8,184 nt of DNA, taken from NCBI GenBank assembly GCA_005883235.1, contig VAYE01000147.1, positions 1-8,184 of the forward strand, given 5' to 3'. Made by a program: the position numbers and the translations under genes. Below, one piece after another: positions 1 to 6,162 of this stretch. Under the pieces are notes generated by a model, which worked only from the letters and a program-made list of their open reading frames with translations, made no database searches and had not been told where the DNA came from. Numbering within the stretch: position 1 is the first letter of the stretch; every line of letters begins with the position of its first letter. The DNA comes from Actinomycetota bacterium. Lineage in GTDB: Bacteria; Actinomycetota; Thermoleophilia; Gaiellales; Gaiellaceae.

Positions 1-815
1 CGGGCCACCGTCGTGCCGATGAGGATGTGGCTCGAGTTCGACGGATCGACCGCGATCGCGGAGATCGCGCGGTCCTTGGCGACGCTGAAGCTCCCCGGGA
101 CGAGGGCCCAGGTGTCGCCGCCGTCGGTCGACTTGTAGAGGCCGACGCCGGCTTCGTTGTCGCTCGCGCCGTTGCCCTCCCCCGTGCCGACGTAGATCGT
201 CTTCCCCGAAGGGTCCGTCGGGTCGATCAGGATCGAGCCGACCGAGTTGGACGGGATGCCGTTGTCCGAGATCTGCGTCCAGCCGGGGTTCGCGGCCAGC
301 GCGTTCGTGCTGCGCCAGACACCGCCACCCGCCGCACCGACGTAGATGCGGCACGAGCTCTCGTTGCACTTCGGGTCGACGGCGAGCGCCGAGATGCGGC
401 CCGACCACTGCGTCGGAGGCCCGAAGGTCTGCGTGCCGAGGGTGTCGACGTTCAGCGTGTTCGGGCCGATCGCCTCCCACGGCTTCGGGAACTTCGTCCC
501 CGAGTGCTTCAGGATCTTCTTCGCGTCCTTGATCGACTGCTGCGTCTGGGCGAAGTCGATCGTCGAGTTCGGGAACGCGCGGTTCGAGTAATCCTCCGTG
601 AACGGGTCCTTCGCGCCCCCGCGGTCGGCCTCGCCGTTCCCGATCTTGTCGAAGCGGCCGGGCGTGGCGCCGCTCTTCAGCAGCTGGCGCGCCAGCCGCA
701 TCCGCTCGGTCTGCACGCTCGAGTGCCTCCTCGTGGTGGCGTAGGCGGCAAACGCCGTCGCCACGAGAAGGCCGAGCGCGACAAGCGACGCGACCAGCCT
801 ACGTCGTCTACTCAT
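1..815 (-). CDS. Exported BNR/sortilin-like beta-propeller protein (N-terminal part, cut by window edge)
   Basis: The first 271 residues are visible; the C-terminus lies beyond position 1. The start is the ATG at 815-813, preceded by a strong Shine-Dalgarno AAAGGAGAG (824-832). Residues 2-6 are basic (SRRRR) and about 7-26 form a hydrophobic segment, so this is a signal peptide or membrane anchor. Residues 30-110 are a low-identity linker. From about 112 the chain has propeller-blade features: WSGRISALAVDP, then IYVGAAGGGVWRST, IYVGTGEGN, and a clear Asp-box STDGGDTW (229-236) followed by a further ISAIAVDP strand. This pattern is that of the sialidase-fold/VPS10 (sortilin-like) BNR repeat families, which are extracellular beta-propellers. 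No catalytic residues for a glycosidase are visible, so the substrate or ligand is unknown. A full-length protein would usually be much longer. The fold is fairly sure; the function is not. Confidence 0.85.
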   Translation of the reverse strand, partial: MSRRRRLVASLVALGLLVATAFAAYATTRRHSSVQTERMRLARQLLKSGATPGRFDKIGNGEADRGGAKDPFTEDYSNRAFPNSTIDFAQTQQSIKDAKKILKHSGTKFPKPWEAIGPNTLNVDTLGTQTFGPPTQWSGRISALAVDPKCNESSCRIYVGAAGGGVWRSTNALAANPGWTQISDNGIPSNSVGSILIDPTDPSGKTIYVGTGEGNGASDNEAGVGLYKSTDGGDTWALVPGSFSVAKDRAISAIAVDPSNSSHILIGTTVA

Positions 816-1195
816 GCCGATGACTCTCCTTTGTCTGGCGCCGAAACGCCGGTACCGGAGCGAACGAGCCAACGGCCGCGGCAGCGGTTCAGGCTCTCCC
901 TCTCCCCTCGGATCAATCCCAATCCCTCAGACCCCGATGTTCGACGCTAAATAGCGAACTGTCAATCCAGTGTCAAGTATCCGGGACACCCGGTCCACGA
1001 GGAAGACATCCCCAGCCCTGCCTGTGGAAGGTGTGGAAAACGCCGGTCGGTGCTGCCCGCAAGGTCCGGCGCCGCGGGGCGATTCTATGACGCTGCCGCA
1101 GCATCGACGCGCGGCTCGTGTCGGAAGAGGAACCAAACTGCACACTTTTCGTGAACGCCGCCGAACCGGGCTCGACCACCCGGCACGATCGTTGA
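816..1195. other. Divergent intergenic region
   Basis: This gap separates the divergent starts at 815 (minus) and 1196 (plus). I see no convincing gene in it. The left half (841-935) is a C-rich stretch that would be the 5' leader of the minus gene. Around 945-976 are the promoter-like elements listed separately. At 981-993 there is a perfect 5-3-5 inverted repeat, CCGGG-ACA-CCCGG. At 1023-1040 two 9-mers lie in tandem, TGTGGAAGG and TGTGGAAAA; the second differs at one position from the reverse complement of the DnaA-box consensus. The right half (1041-1195) shows nothing distinctive. Confidence 0.6.
948..976 (-). promoter_or_regulatory. Putative sigma70-type promoter of the BNR-propeller gene, with overlapping inverted repeat
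   Basis: Reading the minus strand, a perfect -35 TTGACA (971-976) is followed after 17 bases by TATTTA (948-953), a fair -10. A second TTGACA lies 11 bases further in (960-965) and would pair, again at 17 bases, with GAACAT (937-942). Which pair is used cannot be told from sequence. A perfect inverted repeat CGCTA-AA-TAGCG (945-956) covers the first -10 and would suit a repressor or activator site. The predicted leader to the ATG at 815 is about 100-130 nucleotides. Confidence 0.45.
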
Positions 1196-1723
1196 GTGCG
1201 GACCCGCGCACTCCTCGTCGCAGCGATCCTGGTCGTCGCGATCGGCGGCTATCGCGTCTCGGTCCGGAGCGGTGGGCAGCCCCCCTCGCCCTACTGCCGC
1301 TCCGGCGATCCGCTTGCCGGCGTCTACCACCCGTCGCGCCTCGTCGTGAAGAGCCGCTGCCGCATCGCGTCCGGGACCGTCGAAGTCGTGCGGTTCGAAG
1401 CCTACGACGGCGACGTCCACGTCGAGCTCCGCCTCGACCCGGGCCAGGAGCGCCTCCTCTCGCGCGGGAACAGCCGGGTCGGCGGCAACCTGCTCGTCGA
1501 GATCGTGCCGACCGACCGGGGGCGCGTCCCGGTCCCGCGCATCGGGTCGCGCGTGAGCGTCGTCGGGCCGTGGGTCGACGACACGACGCACGGCTGGCGC
1601 GAGATCCACCCGGCCTGGGGAATCAGCTCCGGCGAGCTCGTCCCCGCCTCGGCGGAGGAGCTCCGGCGGCTCCAGCTGCTCCTGAGCGGCGTCGACGGAG
1701 CGGCCGGGGAAGACGACGGCTGA
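1196..1723 (+). CDS. Membrane-anchored or secreted protein of unknown function, OB-fold-like
   Basis: This is a 175-residue protein with a GTG start. Residues 5-18 (ALLVAAILVVAIGG) form one hydrophobic segment after two N-terminal arginines, so it is exported or anchored with the rest outside. The outer part holds two cysteines (C34 and C55), a possible disulphide. It then has a beta-rich region: GTVEVVRFEAYDGDVHVELRL (60-80), NLLVEIVP (98-105), GSRVSVVGPWVDD (117-129) and GWREIHPAWGIS (133-144). This strand order and the HP-x-W tail resemble small OB-fold secreted proteins found in actinobacteria, but I cannot name the family. There is no clear Shine-Dalgarno; CACGAT (1184-1189) six bases before the GTG could be a -10 for a leaderless transcript, which is weak evidence. 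It lies 53 bases upstream of the aldolase gene on the same strand. I am confident it is a gene and unsure what it does. Confidence 0.75.
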   Translation: MRTRALLVAAILVVAIGGYRVSVRSGGQPPSPYCRSGDPLAGVYHPSRLVVKSRCRIASGTVEVVRFEAYDGDVHVELRLDPGQERLLSRGNSRVGGNLLVEIVPTDRGRVPVPRIGSRVSVVGPWVDDTTHGWREIHPAWGISSGELVPASAEELRRLQLLLSGVDGAAGEDDG

Positions 1724-1732
1724 GGGCCCTCA

Positions 1733-1751
1733 TGCGGGATACTTCCCCGCA
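1733..1751 (+). promoter_or_regulatory. Hairpin TGCGGG-N7-CCCGCA with embedded -10-like hexamer upstream of the aldolase gene
   Basis: A perfect six-base inverted repeat (1733-1738 and 1746-1751) lies between the stop of the preceding gene and the aldolase start. It has no T-run, so it is a poor intrinsic terminator. GATACT (1738-1743) inside it fits the loose actinobacterial -10 (xAxxxT) and would place a start site near 1750, giving a leader of about 27 nucleotides that contains the Shine-Dalgarno. No good -35 is seen. It could be an operator over a promoter or an attenuating stem; neither is proven. Confidence 0.3.
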
Positions 1752-1764
1752 CACGCGAGCTTCT

Positions 1765-1769
1765 GGAGG
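1765..1769 (+). promoter_or_regulatory. Shine-Dalgarno GGAGG that decides the aldolase start
   Basis: GGAGG ends seven bases before the ATG at 1777, which is ideal spacing. An in-frame GTG at 1771 has only one base between it and this site, so it is not the start. The reading frame stays open far upstream, but those codons overlap the preceding gene in another frame. Confidence 0.8.
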
Positions 1770-1776
1770 GGTGGGA

Positions 1777-2802
1777 ATGGCTGCACAGGACCTCGAGTCG
1801 ACCGCCCGCACGCTGGTCGCCGAGAACAAGGGAATCCTCGCCGCGGACGAGAGCGAGGGCACGATCAAGAAGCGCTTCGACTCGATCGACGTCGAGTCGA
1901 CCGAGGAGAACCGCCGCGCCTACCGCGACCTGCTCTTCACGACCGAGGGCATCGAGGAGTACATCAGCGGCGTGATCCTCTTCGACGAGACGATCAGGCA
2001 AGCCTCGCGCGAAGGGACGCCCTTCCCGCAGCTCCTCGAGCGGCGCGGGATCATCCCGGGGATCAAGGTCGACAAGGGCGCGAAACCGCTCGCGAACGCC
2101 CCCGGGGAGACGATCACGGAGGGCCTCGACGGCCTGCGCGGCCGCCTCGAGGAGTACCGCGAGCTCGGCGCCCGCTTCACCAAGTGGCGCGCGACCTATT
2201 CGGTCGGGGACGACATTCCGAGCGAGTACTGCGTCTGGACGAACGCCCACGCGCTCGCGCGCTATGCGGCGCTGTCGCAGGAGGCGGGCCTCGTCCCGAT
2301 CGTCGAGCCCGAGGTGCTGATGGACGGCGAGCACACGATCGAGCGCAGCTTCGAGGCGACATCCCGGGCTCTCCACGCCGTCTTCACCGAGCTCCGCGAC
2401 CAGCGGGTGCACTACGAGGGCATGCTGCTCAAGCCGAACATGGTCCTCTCCGGCTACTCGAGCTCCGAGCGGGCCTCGCACGACGAGGTCGCCGAGCACA
2501 CGCTGCGCTGCTTCCGGCGCCACGTGCCCGCGGCCGTGCCGGGAATCGTCTTCCTGTCCGGCGGCCAGTCGGACGAGGACGCGACGGCGAACCTGAACGC
2601 GATGAACGCCCGCGGCCCGCACCCGTGGGAGCTGTCGTTCTCGTACGGCCGGGCGCTTCAGGCGCCTGCGCTCAAGGCCTGGCGCGGCGACCCGGCGAAC
2701 GTCGAGGCGGCGAAGAAGGCGTTCTACCGGCGCGCCAAGTTCAACGGGGCGGCCCGGTCGGGTTCCTACGCTCCGGAGATGGAGACGGCCGGAGTCGCTT
2801 AG
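1777..2802 (+). CDS. Fructose-bisphosphate aldolase, class I
   Basis: This 341-residue protein is a class I (Schiff-base) aldolase of the animal/plant-like family. It interconverts fructose-1,6-bisphosphate with glyceraldehyde-3-phosphate and dihydroxyacetone phosphate in the cytosol. The family's active-site set is intact: D24 in LAADES, K97 in GIKVDKG, K136 in FTKWRA, E177 and E179 in VEPEVL, the Schiff-base lysine K219 in LLKPNM, and R292 in SYGRALQ. The phosphate-binding LSGGQSDEDAT (260-270) is also present. Length is slightly below that of animal enzymes (about 363), and the C-terminal catalytic tyrosine of muscle aldolase is absent, as is common in bacteria. It needs no metal, unlike class II enzymes. 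The stop overlaps the stop of the convergent DUF4242 gene by four bases. glpX, the next gluconeogenic step, starts about 1.8 kb away on the other strand. Identification is very secure; symbols differ between databases, so none is given. Confidence 0.97.
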   Translation: MAAQDLESTARTLVAENKGILAADESEGTIKKRFDSIDVESTEENRRAYRDLLFTTEGIEEYISGVILFDETIRQASREGTPFPQLLERRGIIPGIKVDKGAKPLANAPGETITEGLDGLRGRLEEYRELGARFTKWRATYSVGDDIPSEYCVWTNAHALARYAALSQEAGLVPIVEPEVLMDGEHTIERSFEATSRALHAVFTELRDQRVHYEGMLLKPNMVLSGYSSSERASHDEVAEHTLRCFRRHVPAAVPGIVFLSGGQSDEDATANLNAMNARGPHPWELSFSYGRALQAPALKAWRGDPANVEAAKKAFYRRAKFNGAARSGSYAPEMETAGVA

Positions 2803-3092
2803 CTCGGCGCGGGCACGGGGTCCTCGCGGACGATCACCGTGTCGGCCACCTCGATGATCTCGTCCGCGGGCAGGCCGGCGCGGGAGGCGTGCTCGCGGAT
2901 CGCTTCCGGGCTCTCCGCCTGGTAGACGCAGACCGTCCCGACCCCGCTGTCCTCGGCGAGGACGTAGCTCCGGATCCAGTGGATCCGGTCGGACATCTCG
3001 TCGTCGCCCACCTTGCGCGACCGCTCGGCCGCTTCACCGAGCTCTTCGGGAGTTCGCCAGCCGCCGCGGCGGAGAATCACGTACGTCTTCAT
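2799..3092 (-). CDS. DUF4242 (SCO4226-like) small protein
   Basis: This 97-residue protein has an ATG start at 3092-3090 and an excellent Shine-Dalgarno AAAGGAGA (3098-3105) that lies between it and the gene before it. The chain shows the DUF4242 pattern: an N-terminal strand TYVILRR (3-9), a helix with LGEAAERSRKV (18-28), IHWIRSYV (37-44), VCVYQAESPEAIREHASRAGLP (54-75) and a final ADEIIEVADTVI. This is a ferredoxin-like alpha+beta fold; the Streptomyces coelicolor member SCO4226 is described as nickel-binding. Whether this one binds metal is not shown by sequence, although H38 and H68 are candidate ligands. It follows the COG4315-type gene by 17 bases and is likely co-transcribed. Its 3' end overlaps the convergent aldolase by four bases. 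Family assignment is good; the biological role is unknown. Confidence 0.85.
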   Translation of the reverse strand: MKTYVILRRGGWRTPEELGEAAERSRKVGDDEMSDRIHWIRSYVLAEDSGVGTVCVYQAESPEAIREHASRAGLPADEIIEVADTVIVREDPVPAPS

Positions 3093-3109
3093 CTCGATCT
3101 CCTTTGGTG

Positions 3110-3523
3110 TTAGGACACGCGGACGACGAACCAGCCGCCGACGTTGTCGCAGAGCACGACGCCGGGACTATCGTGGATGTACGAGTAGAGCGCCAACCCT
3201 CGAAACGTGAGCTGGCGCCGGCCGCCGGGCCTGCGGATCGTGCCGAACCGGCCGCGGATGCCCGCGATCTTGGCCGGTACGCGGGCGCCTTTGGGGACGA
3301 GAAGCGGCGGCCACGCCTTCGCACAGGCACCTGCGCAGCGAATCTTTCCGCCGGCCCGCTTCTCGACGGTCCAGTAGTAGAGGGGCAGCTTGTCGCGCCT
3401 CGCGAGCACCTCGCCGAACCGCTTCGTCGAGACCTTGACGACCGGCGGCGGGGCGGCGGCCATCGGCGCCGCCGCGAGGACAAGTGCGGCGAGAGCGGCG
3501 GCAAGAAGGAGCACGAGACGCAC
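3110..3523 (-). CDS. Secreted COG4315/Lipoprotein_15-repeat protein
   Basis: With the GTG start at 3523-3521 the protein is 137 residues and begins directly with a signal peptide (MRLVLLLAAALAALVLAAAP, ending near AAA 22-24). There is no lipobox cysteine, so it is probably secreted rather than lipidated. Two copies of the family repeat follow. The first runs about 34-77, with LPLYYWTVEKR and the C63-AGA-C67 AKAWPPLLV motif. The second runs about 93-136, with FGTIRRPGGRRQLTFRGLALYSYIHD and a final GGWFVV. Copies of this repeat normally contain TLYxFDKD and CTGACAxxWPPL, which match well. A longer start at 3589 is possible but would translate through the dyad element at 3544-3618, so I prefer 3523; GGTGGA nine bases upstream may be its Shine-Dalgarno. 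It is read with the DUF4242 gene. The molecular function of the family is not established. Confidence 0.85.
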   Translation of the reverse strand: MRLVLLLAAALAALVLAAAPMAAAPPPVVKVSTKRFGEVLARRDKLPLYYWTVEKRAGGKIRCAGACAKAWPPLLVPKGARVPAKIAGIRGRFGTIRRPGGRRQLTFRGLALYSYIHDSPGVVLCDNVGGWFVVRVS

Positions 3524-3543
3524 GCCGTTCAGTCCACCGACCT

Positions 3544-3618
3544 GTCCCCGCGTTACACGTCCCTCGGGGCCGGCGGGGACTGTCCCCACCCGCCCGCGGA
3601 GACCTGCCCCGAGGGGAC
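3544..3618. repeat. 75-base imperfect dyad centred on 3581, between glpX and the COG4315-type gene
   Basis: GTCCCC (3544-3549) and GGGGAC (3613-3618) form the outer arms, and GGGGAC-T-GTCCCC (3575-3587) is a perfect inner palindrome. All are exactly symmetric about base 3581. Counting bases at equal distance from the centre, 26 of 37 positions are Watson-Crick pairs plus one G-T. In RNA this gives a long, GC-rich hairpin. It begins 5 bases after the glpX stop and ends before the next gene on the same strand, so it may end or protect the glpX transcript. There is no U-tract, so a classical terminator is unlikely. Confidence 0.6.
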
Positions 3619-3623
3619 CCGGC

Positions 3624-4616
3624 TCAGCGGAGCTCGCGGCCGACCAGGCGTTCGAGCTTCTCGAACGCGTGGTGGGCCTCGATGCGGCGCACGGTTCCCG
3701 ACCGTGAGCGCATGACGATCGAGTCGGTCACAGCGCCCTCACGCGTGTACCGGACGCCGTGGAGGAGCGCCCCGTTCGTCACCCCCGTCGCCGCGACGAA
3801 GACGTCCTCTCCGGCGACGAGGTCGTCGGTCGTCAGCACCCGCTCCGGATCGAGCCCCGCGTCGACGAGCTCCTGCCGCTCCTCGCCGCTACGCGGCCAG
3901 AGCCGGCCCTGCATGCCGCCGCCCACGCACTTGAGGGCGGCCGCCGAGATCACGCCCTCGGGAGTGCCGCCCACCCCGTAGAGGAGGTCGACGCCGGTCC
4001 CAGGCCGGGCCGCGGCGATCGCGGGAGCGACGTCGCCGTCGCGAATCAGGTTGACCTTCGCACCGGCGTCGCGAAGCTCTGCGATCAGCGCCTCGTGCCG
4101 GTCGCGCTCGAGCACGACCACCGCGACGTCGCTCGGCTTGCACGATTTGGCCTCGGCGACGCGCCGCACGTTCTCCGTCGGCGAGGCCGTGATGTCGATC
4201 GCGTCCACGGCGTCGGCGCCGGCGGCGATCTTCTCCATGTAGACCGCCGCTCCGGGAAAGAACATCGTCCCCCGCTCCGCCACTGCGATCACGGCGATCG
4301 CGTTCGGCTGCCCGAGCGCCGTCAGGCGCGTGCCCTCGAGCGGATCGACGGCGACGTCGACCTCCGGCGGCTGGCCGTTCCCGATCTCCTCGCCGTTGAA
4401 GAGCATCGGCGCCTCGTCCTTCTCGCCCTCGCCGATCACGACCACCCCGGACATGGTCACTGTGTCCAGCATGAGCCGCATCGCGTCCACGGCAGCCTGG
4501 TCGGCCGAGACCTTGTCCCCTCGTCCCACCCAGCGCGCCGCGGCCATCGCCGCGGCCTCCGTCACCCGGACGAGCTCGAGCGCGAGGTTCCGGTCCGGCG
4601 CCTGGGCCGCGGTCAC
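3624..4616 (-). CDS. glpX: Fructose-1,6-bisphosphatase class II (GlpX)
   Basis: This 330-residue cytosolic enzyme hydrolyses fructose-1,6-bisphosphate to fructose-6-phosphate and phosphate, the committed step of gluconeogenesis. In some organisms the family also acts on sedoheptulose-1,7-bisphosphate. Family motifs are complete: GRGDK with D34, [14 protein letters not shown] (59-72), the metal and phosphate site VDPLEGT (D91, E94), YMEKI (126-130), RDRH (171-174), [10 protein letters not shown] with E220, and GMQGRLWP (234-241). Length is typical for the class. The GTG start at 4616 lies 16 bases after the argS stop, with a weak AGGAT eight bases before it, so translation may be coupled and the gene is in one operon with argS. 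Activity normally depends on Mg2+ or Mn2+. The downstream dyad at 3544-3618 probably marks the end of the transcript. Identification is secure. Confidence 0.96.
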   Translation of the reverse strand: MTAAQAPDRNLALELVRVTEAAAMAAARWVGRGDKVSADQAAVDAMRLMLDTVTMSGVVVIGEGEKDEAPMLFNGEEIGNGQPPEVDVAVDPLEGTRLTALGQPNAIAVIAVAERGTMFFPGAAVYMEKIAAGADAVDAIDITASPTENVRRVAEAKSCKPSDVAVVVLERDRHEALIAELRDAGAKVNLIRDGDVAPAIAAARPGTGVDLLYGVGGTPEGVISAAALKCVGGGMQGRLWPRSGEERQELVDAGLDPERVLTTDDLVAGEDVFVAATGVTNGALLHGVRYTREGAVTDSIVMRSRSGTVRRIEAHHAFEKLERLVGRELR

Positions 4617-4632
4617 GGCCGGGATCCTACGG

Positions 4633-6162
4633 CTACATCCGCTCGGGCGCGTCGACCCCGATCAGGTCGAGGGAGCGGGCGATCACGGCCTGCGTCGCGC
4701 GGCACAGCCCGAGCCGGAACGCCTCGGCGTCGCTCTCCAGCACGCGGTGCTCGTGGTAGAAGCGGTGGAAATCGTCCGCGACGCGGATCGCGTAGGTCGG
4801 AATCGCGTGCGGTCCCCGCCGCTCGGTCGCCTCGGCCACGAGCCCGGGGAACTCGGCCAAGCGCTTCACGAGCTCCCGCTCCTCACGGGCGAGCTCGCCG
4901 GCGGGCAGCGCGGAGACCTCCGCGTCGACCGCGTTCCGGAGGATCCCGGCGATGCGGGCGTGCGCGTACTGGACGTAGTAGACGGGGTTCTTCTGCGAGC
5001 GCTCGGCCGCGAGGTCGACGTCGATGTCGATCGTCTGGTCGGGGCCGCGCGAGACGAGGTACCAGCGGGCTGCGTCGACGCCGATCTCGTCCATGAAGTC
5101 CTCGAGGAAGACGACGTCGCCGCGCCGCTTCGACATCTTCGTCTGCGTGCCGCCCCGGGTGAGATGGACGAGCTGGTACAGGAGCACCTCGACCCGGGAC
5201 GGGTCGTAACCGAGCATGGCCGCCACGGCCGCGTACCACTTGCGCGTGCCGTGGTGGTCGGCTCCGAGGACGTAGATCGCCCGGTCGAAGCCGCGCTCGA
5301 GCTTGTCCGCGAGGTAGACGATGTCGGCGCCGCGGTACGTCGGTGCGCCTCCTTGCTCCGGCGAACGGACGATCACGCGATCCTCGTCGTCGCCGTAAGC
5401 GGACGAGCGCGCCCACACCGCGCCGTCCTGCTCGTACGTGTCAATTCGCGACAGGAGCTCCGGGAGACGCCCCTCGAGCTCGCTCTGGAGCGCCCAGGAG
5501 TCGAAGCGGACGCGGAACCGCTCGAGGGTCCGCTCGATCTGCTTCAGCATCGCCGGCACCGGGTCGCCCGTGGTCTCAGCCAGCTCGTCGACGTAGGCGC
5601 CGCGGTAGCCGTCCTCGGGCGGCTCCTCCCCACGCCGCCGCGCGTCGACCGACGCGCGAAAGACCTCCATCTGAGCGCCCCGGTCGTTGCAGTAGTACTC
5701 GCGCTCGACCTCGTGGCCCGCGAACTCGAGCAGCCGCGCGACCGAGTCGCCGTACGCACCGTTCCGGGCCGAGGCGACGGTGATGGGCCCGGTCGGGTTG
5801 GCCGAGACCATCTCGACCTGGATCCGTTGGGCATGCTCGGCCTCCGACCCGCCGCCGTAGCTCCGGTCGGCCTCGAGCATCGCCTCGAGCGCGCCGGCGT
5901 ACCAGCCGTCCGCGAGCCAGAGGTTGACGAACCCGGGGCCCGCGACCTCCGCCCGCTCGACCGCGGAGAGCGTCACCGCCCGATCGGCGAGCTCCTCCGC
6001 CAGCTCGCGCGGCGGCCGGCCACGAGCGGGAGCGAGCCGAAGCGCGACGTTCGTCGCGTAATCCCCGTGCGCCGGGTTTGCCGGGCGCTCGAGCTCGACC
6101 TCGGCGCCCGCGAGCGCCGCGAGCTCGGCCGCCAGCTCGGTGACGACGTCCTCAGTGCGCAA
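4633..6162 (-). CDS. argS: Arginyl-tRNA synthetase, with altered HIGH motif
   Basis: This 509-residue class I synthetase attaches arginine to tRNA-Arg in the cytosol. In order it has the N-terminal tRNA D-loop-binding domain (about 3-85, with [13 protein letters not shown]), the Rossmann catalytic core with [20 protein letters not shown] (120-139), YYCNDRGAQ (156-164), GADHHGT (300-306) and KMSKRRGD (342-349), then the helical anticodon-binding DALR domain (about 394-509, with [13 protein letters not shown]). The position of the HIGH signature reads T128-V-A-S131 instead of the usual H-V/I-G-H, while the KMSK lysine is present. The start is TTG at 6162, overlapping the end of the upstream channel gene by 11 bases. 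No other start codon is available nearby, so coupling is likely. The protein is shorter than many bacterial ArgS (550-590). The intact frame and flanking motifs argue for a working gene rather than a relic. Confidence 0.95.
   Translation of the reverse strand: MRTEDVVTELAAELAALAGAEVELERPANPAHGDYATNVALRLAPARGRPPRELAEELADRAVTLSAVERAEVAGPGFVNLWLADGWYAGALEAMLEADRSYGGGSEAEHAQRIQVEMVSANPTGPITVASARNGAYGDSVARLLEFAGHEVEREYYCNDRGAQMEVFRASVDARRRGEEPPEDGYRGAYVDELAETTGDPVPAMLKQIERTLERFRVRFDSWALQSELEGRLPELLSRIDTYEQDGAVWARSSAYGDDEDRVIVRSPEQGGAPTYRGADIVYLADKLERGFDRAIYVLGADHHGTRKWYAAVAAMLGYDPSRVEVLLYQLVHLTRGGTQTKMSKRRGDVVFLEDFMDEIGVDAARWYLVSRGPDQTIDIDVDLAAERSQKNPVYYVQYAHARIAGILRNAVDAEVSALPAGELAREERELVKRLAEFPGLVAEATERRGPHAIPTYAIRVADDFHRFYHEHRVLESDAEAFRLGLCRATQAVIARSLDLIGVDAPERM

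Noticed and set aside
346..591. An 81-codon plus-strand frame with several cysteines
   Set aside because: It lies wholly opposite the BNR-propeller gene, whose strand order and Asp-box fit a real protein; this is a shadow.
927..1211. A 94-codon minus-strand frame in the divergent intergenic region
   Set aside because: It overlaps the promoter-like elements and the start of the plus-strand gene, is Arg-rich with no Shine-Dalgarno, and resembles nothing known.
1402..2622. A 406-codon open frame on the minus strand opposite the class I aldolase
   Set aside because: The plus-strand aldolase is unmistakable with all catalytic residues, and the antisense frame shows no family features.
3524..3589. 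An N-terminal extension of the COG4315-type protein from an ATG at 3589
   Set aside because: It would translate through the dyad element and put 22 non-hydrophobic residues before a textbook signal peptide; the GTG at 3523 fits better.
4633..6162. argS as a pseudogene because of the missing HIGH motif
   Set aside because: The frame is intact over 509 codons, other catalytic and tRNA-binding segments are conserved, and it is embedded in a tight operon.
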